A DNA stretch of 64,000 bases from Fluviirhizobium alvei (GCF_030551875.1 NZ_JAUOZU010000008.1:248001-312000), one strand, 5' to 3'; shown: positions 11,911-21,205, counted from the first letter of the stretch. The notes: generated from the letters alone by a model not told the origin. Made by a program: numbers and translations.

Positions 11911-12215
11911 CGTGAAACCTCCCAAGGGGCAAGCTGGGTCGCCAATATTTCAGGCAATGTCGTGGAACAATGTTGCAGCAGGACTGTGTGCATTGCGTCA
12001 AAACGGTGTTTAATCGTGCGATTGCGCCACCGCAAGCCCTGCGAAAGGCCAATTTCTGATTAAATCGATTATTTGCTCGGCAGCCTCAGCGCGCCGATGC
12101 CAAGATGTTAACGATAAATGAAGAATGGCCGGCGCTGGCCTGCATCCGGATTGCCGGATGGTGAATGCAGTGTTAACTTTTTGTTAACTTTCGTACTTGG
12201 TTTTCGGGATCCCTC
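11911..12215. promoter_or_regulatory. Divergent intergenic region between sdhC and the secreted-protein gene
   Basis: About 305 bases with no open reading frame I trust. It should hold the sdhCDAB promoter on the minus strand, though I could not settle on clear -35/-10 boxes. On the plus strand it contains the CtrA-type box at 12173-12187 and another GTTAAC near 12107. Confidence 0.5.
12173..12187 (+). promoter_or_regulatory. Perfect CtrA-type box, TTAA-N7-TTAA
   Basis: TTAACTTTTTGTTAA matches the full CtrA recognition pattern of alphaproteobacteria (TTAA, seven bases, TTAA) and is itself flanked as GTTAAC on both sides. It ends 28 bases before the ATG of the small secreted protein, a position suited to control of that promoter by the cell-cycle regulator. 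Confidence 0.6.
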
Positions 12216-12566
12216 ATGTTCAAGCGTTTCGGGTTTCTTCTTGCAGTGGTTGCAATTTCCTTGTCGGCAGCACCTTTCGTTTCGCCGGCTGCGGAGCGGC
12301 ACCGTAAAATCGTCAAGAATCGGCCGACAACGGTGGTTCACATCAACATCAGGGATCGCCGCCTGCCAAAGCGGCCCTATGGAACCTATTCGGGCAACGT
12401 CAATATCATTCAGGTTCCGGGGCTCGGCAGCTGGTCCTATGGCTATATCGGCCGGCTTCTTCGCCCGGCACTCGAAATCCCGAGCGCCAAGATCATCGAT
12501 GTCGGTTCGGCCCTGACGAAAAGCCCCTGCTCCATGGAAGCTGGGGTCTGCGTCATTCGCCCCTGA
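12216..12566 (+). CDS. Small secreted protein of unknown function
   Basis: A 116-residue protein with a signal peptide (MFKRFGFLLAVVAISLSAA, likely cleaved near residue 25). The mature part is basic (RHRKIVKNRP, RDRRLPKRPYG) and has a C-terminal cysteine pair (residues 105 and 112) that could form a disulfide. I do not recognise a family. It stands alone behind a perfect CtrA-type box, suggesting cell-cycle-dependent expression of an envelope protein. Its TGA abuts the hisC stop on the other strand. Confidence 0.75.
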   Translation: MFKRFGFLLAVVAISLSAAPFVSPAAERHRKIVKNRPTTVVHINIRDRRLPKRPYGTYSGNVNIIQVPGLGSWSYGYIGRLLRPALEIPSAKIIDVGSALTKSPCSMEAGVCVIRP

Positions 12567-13631
12567 TCAACGGGCCTTCAGGATATCGTCGAGCGCGGCC
12601 ACAAGGGCTGAACATTCAGCGTCTGTTCCGATCGAGATCCGCAGAAAATCAGCAATGCGCGGCTTGGCGAAATGGCGCACAAGTACCGCGCGATCCCGCA
12701 GCGCCTGCATGAGGGCAGCGCCGTCATGATCCGGATGGCGGGCGAAGACGAAATTGGCCTGCGAGGGAAGCACCTCGAAACCGCGCGCCTCAAGCTCGCC
12801 GATCAACTTGTCGCGCGAGGCGATGACCTTGCCGCAGGTCTCGACAAACCAGGCGCCATCCTCGATGGCTGCCGTCGCGGCGGCTTCCGCCAGCCGGTCG
12901 ATCGGATAGGAATTGAAGGAATCCTTCACCCGTTCGAGCGCATCGATCAGCGGGCGCTGGCCGATGGCAAAACCAAGCCGCATGCCGGCCAGAGACCGGG
13001 ATTTTGACAGGGTCTGGACGACAAGGACATTGTCGTATTTCCGGGTCAGCGGAACAGCGCTTTCGCCACCGAAATCAACATAGGCTTCGTCGATCACCAC
13101 CGGAATATCGGGATGCGCGCGGACCAGATCTTCGATTTCCGCTAGCGGAAGACCGATGCCGGTGGGCGCATTGGGATTGGGCAGGATGATTGCGCCGAGA
13201 TCGTCGCCATAGTCGGCCGTACGAATCCGGAATTGTTCATCGAGCGGCACGATCCGGGTTTCGATGCCGTAAAGCAGGCTGTAGACCGGATAGAAGGAAT
13301 AGGTGATGTCGGGAAAGGCGAGCGGCTTTTCGTGCTTCAAGAGGCCCTGAAACACATGCGCCAGCACCTCATCGGAGCCGTTGCCAACAAAGACCTCCTC
13401 TATCGCGACGCCGAAGCGGTTCGCGATCGCCTGCCGGAGACCGGTCGAAACCGGATCCGGATAAAGCCGTAGCCGATCATCCGCGGCGGCCTTGATTGCG
13501 GCGATCGCTTTCGGTGAGGGCCCGTAGGGGTTTTCGTTGGTGTTGAGCTTGATGAGATTGGCAATGCGCGGCTGTTCACCTGCGACATAGGGTTTGAGCG
13601 TCGATACGATCGGCGACCAGAAGCGGCTCAT
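12567..13631 (-). CDS. hisC: Histidinol-phosphate aminotransferase
   Basis: PLP-dependent class I/II aminotransferase of histidine biosynthesis, converting imidazole acetol-phosphate to histidinol-phosphate. At 354 residues it starts [21 protein letters not shown], with [11 protein letters not shown] near residue 33, GNGSDE near 85 and the PLP lysine in [17 protein letters not shown] near 216. The start at 13631 lies one base after the stop of the polyprenyl synthase gene, so the two are cotranscribed. HisC-like proteins can also accept aromatic substrates, which sequence alone cannot exclude. Confidence 0.9.
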   Translation of the reverse strand: MSRFWSPIVSTLKPYVAGEQPRIANLIKLNTNENPYGPSPKAIAAIKAAADDRLRLYPDPVSTGLRQAIANRFGVAIEEVFVGNGSDEVLAHVFQGLLKHEKPLAFPDITYSFYPVYSLLYGIETRIVPLDEQFRIRTADYGDDLGAIILPNPNAPTGIGLPLAEIEDLVRAHPDIPVVIDEAYVDFGGESAVPLTRKYDNVLVVQTLSKSRSLAGMRLGFAIGQRPLIDALERVKDSFNSYPIDRLAEAAATAAIEDGAWFVETCGKVIASRDKLIGELEARGFEVLPSQANFVFARHPDHDGAALMQALRDRAVLVRHFAKPRIADFLRISIGTDAECSALVAALDDILKAR

Positions 13632-13632
13632 T

Positions 13633-14541
13633 TCATTTTTCCCGTTCGGCAACATAGATGGCGAGTGCGCGCAGCATGGCGGCCTTTTCGCCATAGGGGG
13701 CGAGGAGCGTCTTGGCCTCCTCGATCAGCTCGCCGAGGCGCGCTTGGGTCCAGGCGATGCCATGGAGCGAAGGCAAGGTTCCCTTGCCGCGCGCGGCATC
13801 CTTGCCGGTGGCCTTGCCCAGGGTCGCGGCATCACTTGTGAGGTCGAGAAGATCGTCGCGCAACTGGAATGCCAGCCCGACCACTTCGCCGAACCGGCGC
13901 ATGCGCAGGCGATCCGCTTCGGACGCGCCGGTGGCGATCGCACCGGCCTCGCAGGCAAAACGGATCAACGCCCCGGTCTTCATTGCCTGCAGTGTGATGA
14001 TCTCGGCTTCACTCAGTTGGCGTGTCTCGGCCTCGAGATCCAGTGCCTGGCCGCCGGCCATGCCGCCGATACCGGCCGCCTGGGCAAGCGCAAGCACCAG
14101 GGATGCGCGGATCGAACCGTCGGCTGTGGTTTCCGGTGCGGCTGCGATTTCGAAAGCGATGGTGAGGAGGCTATCGCCTGCCAGGATCGCTGCGGCTTCG
14201 TCGAAAGCCTTGTGCACGGTGGGTTGGCCGCGGCGGGTGTCATCATCATCCATGGCCGGCAGATCGTCATGGATCAGCGAATAGCAATGAATGCATTCGA
14301 GCGCGGCGGCGACACGAAGTGCAGTCTCTTTCGGAGCGCCGAACAGGGCGGCCGATTCCAGCACGAGCGAGGGCCGCAGGCGTTTGCCGCCATTGAGCAC
14401 GCCGTGGCGAATGGCCGCCATCAACCGCGGCGGTCTGGCGATCTCGCCGGGCCGGGAAATATCTGAGAGCAGATCTGCCAGCAGCGCTTCCACCGAAGCT
14501 GCGTTGGCCCTGATGCGATTGTGGAAATCTTCGTCCTGCAT
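13633..14541 (-). CDS. ispA: Polyprenyl (farnesyl-type) diphosphate synthase
   Basis: Class I trans-prenyltransferase that condenses isopentenyl diphosphate with allylic diphosphates, feeding quinones and undecaprenyl phosphate. The 302-residue protein has the first aspartate-rich motif [14 protein letters not shown] near residue 90, [10 protein letters not shown] near 52, and the second motif QLRDDLLDL near 225. I chose [13 protein letters not shown] at 14541 because the earlier methionine adds residues without family character. It is followed one base later by hisC. IspA is the most likely assignment from its length and aspartate-rich motif; chain length is inferred. Confidence 0.85.
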   Translation of the reverse strand: MQDEDFHNRIRANAASVEALLADLLSDISRPGEIARPPRLMAAIRHGVLNGGKRLRPSLVLESAALFGAPKETALRVAAALECIHCYSLIHDDLPAMDDDDTRRGQPTVHKAFDEAAAILAGDSLLTIAFEIAAAPETTADGSIRASLVLALAQAAGIGGMAGGQALDLEAETRQLSEAEIITLQAMKTGALIRFACEAGAIATGASEADRLRMRRFGEVVGLAFQLRDDLLDLTSDAATLGKATGKDAARGKGTLPSLHGIAWTQARLGELIEEAKTLLAPYGEKAAMLRALAIYVAEREK

Positions 14542-14708
14542 GATTGGCTCTTTGGCATGGGTGAAAAGGGCATGCAACGGGCAATCCTTGCCCGCGTTAA
14601 CAATTATTGGTCAAGAAGCTGGCATTGAACCCGCCTTAAAGTTATGAAGGCTTCTGGAAGCAGGGATCGCCGGGGCCTTGAAATTTGGACGTCGCACAGG
14701 AAACAGAG

Positions 14709-15455
14709 ATGCCAGTCATTCCGGCCGAATTCGGCCGCGATGCAGCACCTCTGGCCGCAAATGATGGCAGGACGGCGACGATGAAGCTCTGGATCCGTCG
14801 GATTGCGAAGGGCGTCGCTGCCCTTTTGGTCCTGCCCTACATCCTCATCCTGTTCTATGCCATCGGGTTTGTCCGACCGGTCTCGACGCTGATGCTGTGG
14901 GACCTTGCGACATTCCAGGGTTACGATCGCCGCTGGGTCGAGTTCGAGGACATTTCCCCTGCGCTGGTCCAGTCGGTCATGGTATCGGAAGACGGCCAGT
15001 TCTGTATGCATTCCGGCGTCGACTGGGTGCAGATGAACGGCGTCATTCAGGATGCGCTCGAAGGTGAAGCCACGCGCGGCGCCTCGACCATTCCGATGCA
15101 GACGGCCAAGAACCTTTTCCTCTGGAACGGTCGGTCCTTCATCCGCAAGGGGCTGGAACTGCCGCTGGCGCTAGGGGCCGATCTCGTCTGGTCGAAGAGG
15201 CGGCTGATGGAGATCTATCTCAATATCGCCGAATGGGGGCCGGGTATCTACGGGATCGAAGCTGCGGCGCAACACCATTTCAAGGTTTCGGCGAAAAAGC
15301 TGACGCGCAGACAGGCCGCACTTCTGGCCGTTTCGCTGCCCAATCCGATCACCCGCATCGCCTCCAAGCCCTCGCGCGGCATGAAGCGGCTCGCAAGCGT
15401 AATCGAAAGACGGGCCCGTGCTGCCGGTCCATATATCAAATGTCTTTATAGCTGA
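14709..15455 (+). CDS. mtgA: Monofunctional biosynthetic peptidoglycan transglycosylase
   Basis: GT51 glycosyltransferase that polymerises lipid II into glycan strands at the inner membrane. It has an N-terminal membrane anchor (about residues 31-52, [16 protein letters not shown]) and the catalytic [14 protein letters not shown] with the first glutamate near residue 97, then [17 protein letters not shown] and [20 protein letters not shown]. At about 248 residues it lacks a transpeptidase domain, as expected for MtgA. ATG 14709 has a GGA/AGAG-like site upstream; a TTG at 14685 and an ATG at 14781 are alternatives. Confidence 0.93.
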   Translation: MPVIPAEFGRDAAPLAANDGRTATMKLWIRRIAKGVAALLVLPYILILFYAIGFVRPVSTLMLWDLATFQGYDRRWVEFEDISPALVQSVMVSEDGQFCMHSGVDWVQMNGVIQDALEGEATRGASTIPMQTAKNLFLWNGRSFIRKGLELPLALGADLVWSKRRLMEIYLNIAEWGPGIYGIEAAAQHHFKVSAKKLTRRQAALLAVSLPNPITRIASKPSRGMKRLASVIERRARAAGPYIKCLYS

Positions 15456-15528
15456 CAGCAATTCAATGCGATTGTCCGGATGCTCTGGCCTGGTTTAATC
15501 TCTGGTCTGGTCAACCGAAAGAACGTCC

Positions 15529-16170
15529 ATGCTCAAGCTCTATGTCGGCAACAAGAACTACTCGTCCTGGTCCATGCGCCCCTGGCTTGCGCTGAAGGCT
15601 GCAGGCATTCCCTTTACCGATGAGGTGATCCCGTTCGATTTTCCGGCGGGCAATCCCGCCATCCGCGCCATTTCTGAGACCGGTCGCGTTCCGCTTCTCA
15701 TCGATGGTGATTTCAAGCTATGGGAATCGCTGGCGATCATCGAATATGTCGCCGAGCTCTTTCCGGAAAACGCTGTCTGGCCCTCGAACCGTAAGGACAG
15801 AGCGCTCGCCCGCGCCTATAGCATGGAAATGGCAACCGGCTTTCGCGGGATCCGCAATGCCTGCCCGATGAATCTCCGGCGACCGCAGAAGCCGATGCCG
15901 ATCACGGACGAGATGCGACAGGACATCGACCGGATCGAAACGATCTGGCATCGCAGCCTGGCCAAGAGCGGTGGTCCCTATCTCTTTGGTAATTTTTCGG
16001 CAGTGGATGCGATGTTCGGTCCGGTGGTAAACCGGTTCGAGGCCTATTGCCTGACCGAACATCCTGTTTCGTTGGCCTATATCGCTGCGGTCAAGGCGCA
16101 TCCCGCCTGGCAGGAATGGGCCGCTGACGCTGCCAAGGAATCATGGATCGTTCCGGAGGACGAGGCGTAA
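15529..16170 (+). CDS. Glutathione S-transferase family protein
   Basis: A 213-residue cytosolic GST-fold protein. The N-terminal thioredoxin-like half starts MLKLYVGNKNYSSWSMRPWLALKAAG, with the serine-rich SSWSMRP where the catalytic residue would lie, and contains RVPLL and ESLAIIEYVAELFP for glutathione contact. The C-terminal half is helical and ends AHPAWQEWAADAAKESWIVPEDE. The substrate is unknown. It is monocistronic, 73 bases after mtgA. Confidence 0.87.
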   Translation: MLKLYVGNKNYSSWSMRPWLALKAAGIPFTDEVIPFDFPAGNPAIRAISETGRVPLLIDGDFKLWESLAIIEYVAELFPENAVWPSNRKDRALARAYSMEMATGFRGIRNACPMNLRRPQKPMPITDEMRQDIDRIETIWHRSLAKSGGPYLFGNFSAVDAMFGPVVNRFEAYCLTEHPVSLAYIAAVKAHPAWQEWAADAAKESWIVPEDEA

Positions 16171-16331
16171 TCGTTTGCTCACCCCAGTTTTTCAACAAAT
16201 TTTCGTTGGGGGACTGGTCAAAGCCTCAGGGCGCATGTATAAGCGCGCCAAATTTTCCGGCATAAAACACAAGCCATATCCGGCCGTTCGGGCCGACCGG
16301 TGTGTTGCCCGGCCAAGATTGGAGTAAGAAA

Positions 16332-16517
16332 ATGGCAGTACCGAAGAGAAAAACCAGCCCGTCCCGCCGTGGCATGCGCCGCTCCGCCGATGGCCTGAAG
16401 GCACCGACCTACGTCGAAGACAAGAACTCCGGCGAATTGCGCCGCCCGCACCATGTCGATCTGAAGACCGGCATGTATCGCGGCCGCCAGGTGCTGACGC
16501 CGAAGGAAAACGGCTGA
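16332..16517 (+). CDS. rpmF: 50S ribosomal protein L32
   Basis: Small L32 protein of the large ribosomal subunit, 61 residues. The N-terminus [20 protein letters not shown] is the family hallmark. The alphaproteobacterial form seen here lacks the zinc-binding cysteines, having [16 protein letters not shown] at the C-terminus. ATG 16332 has GGAG just upstream (TTGGAGTAAGAAA). A strong Rho-independent terminator follows at 16540. Confidence 0.97.
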   Translation: MAVPKRKTSPSRRGMRRSADGLKAPTYVEDKNSGELRRPHHVDLKTGMYRGRQVLTPKENG

Positions 16518-16539
16518 TCAAGCCGCAATGGTGTTTTGG

Positions 16540-16570
16540 AAAAGGCCGGTGTGAACCGGCCTTTTCTTTT
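16540..16570 (+). terminator. Rho-independent terminator after rpmF
   Basis: AAAAGGCCGGT-GTGA-ACCGGCCTTTT forms a perfect eleven-pair stem with a four-base loop, followed by CTTTT. It begins 22 bases after the rpmF stop. Confidence 0.9.
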
Positions 16571-16655
16571 GCGTTTCTGTTGACGCAACCTTGCTTTCGA
16601 CCGACAACCGCTCCTAATCTGCGCACCGTCGCAAGATGCCAATCGGGACAGAACA

Positions 16656-17060
16656 ATGTTTGCCATACCGCTGATGATCGTGCCGTTCGTTCTCTACAAT
16701 CTGGCCATGTTCGGCCTGATGGGGCAGGGAGGTATCGCATCTCTCAATCGCGAGATCACGAGCGTTGCGATGATGTCCGGGACAACCTGGACCATGAGCC
16801 TCGGCGATCTTCTGATCGTGATCGGGCTTTTCGTGTTGTTGATCGAGATCTTCAAGGCGACACGACGCGCTTCGGCATCGATCCTCGATCACCTTCTGTC
16901 GATGCTGCTCTTCATCGTGTTTCTGGTCGAATTCCTGCTGGTCGGAAGTGCGGCGACCCAGATCTTCTTCATCCTGATGCTGATTGCGTTCATCGACGTG
17001 ATCGCGGGCTTCATCATCTCGATCAAGTCCGCCAGCCGGGACGTTGCGATCGGCCTTTGA
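16656..17060 (+). CDS. Conserved membrane protein of unknown function
   Basis: A 134-residue integral membrane protein with about four hydrophobic segments (roughly residues 2-22, 48-66, 78-98 and 102-122) joined by short polar loops (EIFKATRRASASILDH; IKSASRDVAIGL). The fourth segment carries an aspartate, LIAFIDVIAGF. I do not recognise a family. It stands between the rpmF terminator and the convergent phaR gene, 48 bases from its end, where a stem-loop lies. Confidence 0.8.
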   Translation: MFAIPLMIVPFVLYNLAMFGLMGQGGIASLNREITSVAMMSGTTWTMSLGDLLIVIGLFVLLIEIFKATRRASASILDHLLSMLLFIVFLVEFLLVGSAATQIFFILMLIAFIDVIAGFIISIKSASRDVAIGL

Positions 17061-17073
17061 TCGCAACGGCATT

Positions 17074-17099
17074 GTCACGGGCGCGCCTGCGCCAGTGAC
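17074..17099. terminator. Stem-loop between convergent genes (possible bidirectional terminator)
   Basis: GTCAC-G-GGCGC, loop GCCT, GCGCC-A-GTGAC: ten pairs with a single G/A mismatch between the membrane-protein gene and phaR. No T-run follows on either strand, so termination is a weak inference from its convergent position. Confidence 0.35.
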
Positions 17100-17108
17100 C
17101 GCTCCGCA

Positions 17109-17693
17109 TTACATATTCTCGATCTTGGTCTGCAGGGCGCGGAGCTGTTCCTTCAGTTCCTCGATATCCTTGGCTTCCGCCTTGCGGCCTTCGGTCGGCT
17201 CGGCCTTGGGCGCCGTTACCGAAAAGGGCGAGAAGACTTCGAGCGCCTGACGGAAGATTTCCGTGTTGCGCTTGATCTGCTCTTCCATCAGCTGCATCGG
17301 GATCTGCAGGTTCTTGGCAAGCGGCGTATCGCCGAGCGTCTTGGCCATATGCTCGCGAATTTGCGACTGCTGTTCGCCAAAAGCATGCATCGACTGCTCG
17401 AGGTAAGAGGGAACGAAGGTCTGCATCTGGTCGCCATAATAGGAGATCAGCTGGCGCAGGAAGGAGATCGGCAGAAGCGTGTTGCCGTTCTTCGATTCCT
17501 GCTCGAAAATGATCTGAGTCAGCACAGAGTGGGTGATGTCGTCACCGCTCTTGGCGTCCTGGACCACGAAATCCTCGCCGCGCTTGACCATATGGGCAAG
17601 GTCGTCAAGCGTCACATAGGTGCTCGTGCCGGTGTTGTAGAGCCGCCGGTTGGCGTATTTCTTGATGACGATCTGCCCATCATTCTTGGCCAT
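17109..17693 (-). CDS. phaR: Polyhydroxyalkanoate synthesis repressor PhaR
   Basis: Transcription regulator of polyhydroxybutyrate metabolism (also called AniA in rhizobia); family members bind both DNA and PHB granules. The N-terminal PHB/PHA accumulation domain is plain: VIKKYANRRLYNTGTSTYVTL, then DLAHMVKRGEDFVVQDAKSGDDIT. The middle matches the PHB_acc repeat (FLRQLISYYGDQMQTFVPSYLE), and the C-terminus is a predicted coiled coil (DIEELKEQLRALQTKIEN). At 194 residues it has family length. It is divergent from phbAB, its expected target. Confidence 0.95.
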   Translation of the reverse strand: MAKNDGQIVIKKYANRRLYNTGTSTYVTLDDLAHMVKRGEDFVVQDAKSGDDITHSVLTQIIFEQESKNGNTLLPISFLRQLISYYGDQMQTFVPSYLEQSMHAFGEQQSQIREHMAKTLGDTPLAKNLQIPMQLMEEQIKRNTEIFRQALEVFSPFSVTAPKAEPTEGRKAEAKDIEELKEQLRALQTKIENM

Positions 17694-18038
17694 CTATTCC
17701 TCCTGATCCGATGCAAAACAACACGTTGGGCGCCGCTCCCCGATTTTGCAATCCAGCGCCCGCTGCAGTCTAAGCGAAATCAAAAGACAAACACAATCGC
17801 TTTTGTGCAATGCGGCGCGGGATTTGCTGCAGCCTTTTTGCGCAACATGGAACGGTTGTACTTGCTCTTCCGTCTTAGGGCTAAAGTTGAAGTGCGGATG
17901 GTCTCCACAAAGCCTGTGGTTTGCGGCAATGTGAAAGCGGGAGTGGAGAGGTCGCGGGGACAGCCTGCGGCAGCGTCGCATTGACAGGGGCAGGTCGGTT
18001 TGCCACTGTCGCGCCAACAGGTTCAGGAGGATCCAACC
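17694..18038. promoter_or_regulatory. phaR-phbA divergent control region
   Basis: A 345-base region without a credible gene. It holds several short TGC/GCA dyads: CTGCAG at 17763, TTGTGCAA at 17803, CTGCAG at 17827, TTGCGCAA at 17838 and CTGCGGCAG at 17965. PhaR proteins of this family are known to prefer TGC-rich dyads, so these are candidate operators. AGGAGG precedes phbA at its 3' end. Confidence 0.45.
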
Positions 18039-19217
18039 ATGAGCACGTCTATCGTCATAGCCAGCGCGGCCCGCACGGCCGTCGGTTCTTTCAACGGCGC
18101 ATTCGCCAACACACCGGCCCATGAACTCGGCGTGGCCGTCATCCAGGCTGTTCTTGCCCGAGCCGGCGTCGATGCCGCCGATGTCGATGAGGTCATCCTC
18201 GGTCAGGTGCTGCCGGCCGGCGAAGGCCAGAACCCGGCTCGTCAGGCCGCCGTCAAGGCCGGCCTTCCGCTTGAAGCAACCGCAATGGGCATCAACCAGC
18301 TCTGCGGTTCGGGCCTGCGTGCCGTAGCACTCGGCTTGCAGCAGATTGCCAATGGCGATGCCAAGATCATCGTTGCCGGCGGCATGGAATCGATGTCGAT
18401 GTCGCCGCATTGCCAGTATCTGCGCGCCGGCGTGAAGATGGGTGATGTCAAACTCGTCGACACGATGATCAAGGACGGTCTCACGGATGCCTTCCATGGC
18501 TATCACATGGGCATCACCGCCGAGAATGTTGCCCGTCAGTGGCAGTTGAGCCGCGACGAACAGGATGCCTTTGCACTTGCTTCGCAGAACAAGGCAGAGG
18601 CAGCCCAGAAGGCCGGTCGTTTCGCCGATGAAATCGTGCCTTTCGTCATCAAGGGCCGCAAGGGCGACGTGACCGTCGATAGCGACGAATATATCCGTCA
18701 CGGCGCCACGCTCGATTCACTCGCCAAGCTGCGTCCTGCTTTCGACAAGGAAGGCACCGTGACCGCGGGCAATGCTTCCGGCATCAATGACGGCGCCGCC
18801 GGCGTTCTCCTGATGACCGAAGAGGAAGCGGTTCGCCGTGGTCTGACGCCGATGGCACGCATCGCATCCTGGGCGACGGCCGGCGTCGATCCGAAGATCA
18901 TGGGCACGGGTCCGATCCCGGCATCGCGCAAGGCGCTCGCAAAGGCGGGTTGGTCGATCGGCGACCTCGATCTGGTGGAAGCCAACGAGGCTTTTGCCGC
19001 CCAGGCGCTGGCGGTCAACAAGGATCTCGGCTGGAACCCGGATATCGTCAACGTCAATGGCGGTGCGATTGCCATCGGCCATCCGATCGGCGCATCGGGC
19101 GCCCGCGTGCTGAATACGCTCCTGTTCGAGATGAAGCGGCGTTCCGCTGCCAAGGGCCTTGCCACGCTCTGCATCGGCGGCGGCATGGGCATCGCCATGT
19201 GCGTCGAGGCCATGTGA
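18039..19217 (+). CDS. phbA: Acetyl-CoA acetyltransferase (beta-ketothiolase)
   Basis: Condenses two acetyl-CoA to acetoacetyl-CoA, the first step of PHB synthesis. At 392 residues it has the full catalytic set: nucleophile C89 in [11 protein letters not shown]348 in [16 protein letters not shown], and C378 in [13 protein letters not shown] 18039 follows AGGAGGATCCAACC, an almost ideal ribosome site. It is followed 80 bases downstream by phbB, so PHB precursor synthesis is encoded as a pair, with phaR divergent. Confidence 0.97.
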   Translation: MSTSIVIASAARTAVGSFNGAFANTPAHELGVAVIQAVLARAGVDAADVDEVILGQVLPAGEGQNPARQAAVKAGLPLEATAMGINQLCGSGLRAVALGLQQIANGDAKIIVAGGMESMSMSPHCQYLRAGVKMGDVKLVDTMIKDGLTDAFHGYHMGITAENVARQWQLSRDEQDAFALASQNKAEAAQKAGRFADEIVPFVIKGRKGDVTVDSDEYIRHGATLDSLAKLRPAFDKEGTVTAGNASGINDGAAGVLLMTEEEAVRRGLTPMARIASWATAGVDPKIMGTGPIPASRKALAKAGWSIGDLDLVEANEAFAAQALAVNKDLGWNPDIVNVNGGAIAIGHPIGASGARVLNTLLFEMKRRSAAKGLATLCIGGGMGIAMCVEAM

Positions 19218-19297
19218 TCATCATTTGATCTATGAGTCGGCCCTGGCGATGGGTAGGGCCGACCCCAAACAAACTTGCAGAGGGAGGAAAACAGGGG

Positions 19298-20023
19298 ATG
19301 AGCAAGGTAGCATTGGTCACTGGCGGATCGCGCGGTATCGGCGCCGCCATTTCGGTCGCACTCAAGAATGCGGGCTACAGCGTTGCTGCAAATTATGCCG
19401 GCAATGACGATGCCGCAAAGGCATTCACAGCCGAAACAGGCATTCCGACCTACAAGTGGGATGTTTCGAGCTATGAAGCCTGTGGCGAGGGAATTGCCAA
19501 GGTCGAGGCCGATCTTGGTCCGGTCGTGGTGCTGGTCAACAATGCCGGCATTACCCGCGACGCGATGTTCCACAAGATGACGCCCGATCAGTGGAATGCG
19601 GTGGTCAACACCAATCTCACGGGCCTGTTCAACATGACCCATCAGGTCTGGAACGGCATGCGGGATCGCTCGTTCGGCCGGGTGATTAATATCTCGTCCA
19701 TCAATGGCCAGAAAGGCCAGATGGGGCAGGCGAACTACTCCGCCGCCAAGGCTGGCGATCTCGGCTTCACCAAGGCGCTGGCGCAGGAGGGCGCTGCCAA
19801 GGGTATCACCGTCAATGCCATCTGCCCGGGCTATATCGGCACCGAAATGGTGCGCGCCGTGCCGGAGAAGGTGCTCAACGAGCGGATCATTCCACTGATC
19901 CCGGTTGGCCGCCTCGGCGAGCCTGAGGAGATTGCGCGCTGCGTCGTTTTCCTGGCGGCCGACGATGCCGGATTCATTACCGGTTCGACGATTTCGGCCA
20001 ACGGCGGCCAGTATTTCGCCTGA
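19298..20023 (+). CDS. phbB: Acetoacetyl-CoA reductase
   Basis: NADPH-dependent short-chain dehydrogenase giving (R)-3-hydroxybutyryl-CoA for PHB polymerisation. The 241-residue protein starts MSKVALVTGGSRGIGAAIS with the cofactor motif TGGSRGIG, has NNAG near residue 85, and the catalytic Ser134, Tyr147 and Lys151 in NISSINGQKGQMGQANYSAAK. The end VFLAADDAGFITGSTISANGG is typical. GGAGGAAA lies upstream of ATG 19298. A hairpin follows its stop. Confidence 0.96.
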   Translation: MSKVALVTGGSRGIGAAISVALKNAGYSVAANYAGNDDAAKAFTAETGIPTYKWDVSSYEACGEGIAKVEADLGPVVVLVNNAGITRDAMFHKMTPDQWNAVVNTNLTGLFNMTHQVWNGMRDRSFGRVINISSINGQKGQMGQANYSAAKAGDLGFTKALAQEGAAKGITVNAICPGYIGTEMVRAVPEKVLNERIIPLIPVGRLGEPEEIARCVVFLAADDAGFITGSTISANGGQYFA

Positions 20024-20037
20024 TTGCGCGCTTTTAA

Positions 20038-20063
20038 TCCGGCGGGTGGCCAAACCCGCCGGA
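20038..20063. terminator. GC-rich hairpin between convergent phbB and the DHFR-like gene
   Basis: TCCGGCGGGT, loop GGCCAA, ACCCGCCGGA: a perfect ten-pair stem located just after phbB and touching the end of the convergent gene. T-runs are short (TTAAAAG on one side), but position and strength suggest a bidirectional terminator. Confidence 0.6.
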
Positions 20064-20065
20064 CT

Positions 20066-20602
20066 TCACGTCCGGATCCGATAGGTCGACTGGACCAGGC
20101 CGGAGGGGAAATGTCGTGTCTCGAGATGGTCGAGATCGATATCCCGGGCGAGATCACCGAAAAGTGGGCGACCTTTGCCAATGAGCACGGGAATGCGTGT
20201 CACGGTCATTGTTTGTATGAGCCCTTCCCGCAGGAAGGACTGGATGATCCTGCCGCCGTCAATGTAGGCCTTCCGAATTCCCTTTTCCGTCAAGTCCCGC
20301 ATGATATCACGCGGGCCAAGTGCACTGATCTGGACTTTGTCGACCAGCGCTTCAGGACGCTCCTCGCTCCTCAATGTCGAGCTCAGAACCACCACCGGTT
20401 TGCTGTATGGCCAGGAATCAAAGGTCAGAACTGTCTCGTAGCTCTGGCGGCCCATGAGGATGACATCCATATCGGCGATGAAGGCATCATAGCCATGGTC
20501 TTCGCCTTCAACCTGTTGACGCATCAGCCAATCAATCGAGCCATCCGTACGCGCGATATAGCCATCGAGGCTTGTTGCGATGAAAACATGTCCTGAGACC
20601 AA
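20066..20602 (-). CDS. Dihydrofolate-reductase / RibD C-terminal domain family protein
   Basis: A 178-residue reductase-fold protein related to bacterial DHFR and the RibD C-terminal domain: FIATSLDGYIAR near the N-terminus, DVILMGRQSYETVLTF, KPVVVLSSTLR, and AYIDGGRIIQSFL with the nucleotide-binding glycines. The true reaction is unknown; such stand-alone proteins are rarely the essential DHFR. The start is TTG at 20602: GGAGGA lies six bases upstream and the first ATG is already inside the conserved domain. It is monocistronic and convergent with phbB. Confidence 0.85.
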   Translation of the reverse strand: MVSGHVFIATSLDGYIARTDGSIDWLMRQQVEGEDHGYDAFIADMDVILMGRQSYETVLTFDSWPYSKPVVVLSSTLRSEERPEALVDKVQISALGPRDIMRDLTEKGIRKAYIDGGRIIQSFLREGLIQTMTVTRIPVLIGKGRPLFGDLARDIDLDHLETRHFPSGLVQSTYRIRT

Positions 20603-20666
20603 GGGTTTCCTCCTTACGACATGAGTGGGAAAGCTGGTTATTTTATGGTTAACAAATTGTTATTCA

Positions 20667-20731
20667 ACAATATTTTGTGGTGAACAGGTCCAGAACACTG
20701 TGCCAATTCCGATTCGTCGATGATTCGTTCC
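20667..20731 (+). repeat. GATTCGT repeat, copy 1
   Basis: Shares the frame ACAATAT (0), GAAC (+15), GATTCGTC (+44) and GATTCGTT (+55) with the copies at 20960 and 21206. The two GATTCGT boxes at 20711 and 20722 are eleven bases apart, about one helical turn. Confidence 0.75.
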
Positions 20732-20959
20732 GTCTTTATACCGGTACTCGTCGATGTTCCTGCTTTCCCGCCGCAGCGAGATTTCTGTCTGAACATGTAG
20801 AATTCAAATGGGGCCGCCTATGGACATGGTTGGCCTGCCACAGACGCCCAACTCCCGGATCCGTGTTCTTCGAATTGCAACGGTGGCGCCTCCGGCGTCG
20901 CTCTCGTTTTCATGCTGAAAACCACTCAGAAACTCTTATGGTTAATAATTTCATAAAAC

Positions 20960-21024
20960 ACAATATATAGTCGTGAACAAAACGGGAATACAGTGACCAT
21001 TCCGATTCGTCAGCGATTCGTTCA
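20960..21024 (+). repeat. GATTCGT repeat, copy 2
   Basis: ACAATATAT at 20960, GTGAAC at 20973, GATTCG boxes at 21004 and 21015: the same internal spacings as copies 1 and 3. A further single GATTCGTT lies at 21051. Confidence 0.75.
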
Positions 21025-21205
21025 GGGTCGGTTCCGATGAATATCGGCTCGATTCGTTGAGCTTCATTTTTCAATATTTACAATTTATTAACCATGTTTT
21101 CGCTTGCGCTTTGACGGCATTTTTCCCTGTTTTTCCGCGTTTGGGGCTCGGGACGGCCGGATCAGTGAGCTTTTGTCGATTCTTGATCCCGAAACGGCAC
21201 AAACT

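Noticed and set aside
18698-20053. 451-codon minus-strand open frame over phbA and phbB
   Set aside because: Both thiolase and reductase show full catalytic residues on the plus strand; the mirror frame has none.
20677-20970. 97-codon frame across repeat copies 1 and 2
   Set aside because: It has no ribosome site or family character, and the repeat spacing rather than the reading frame is conserved.
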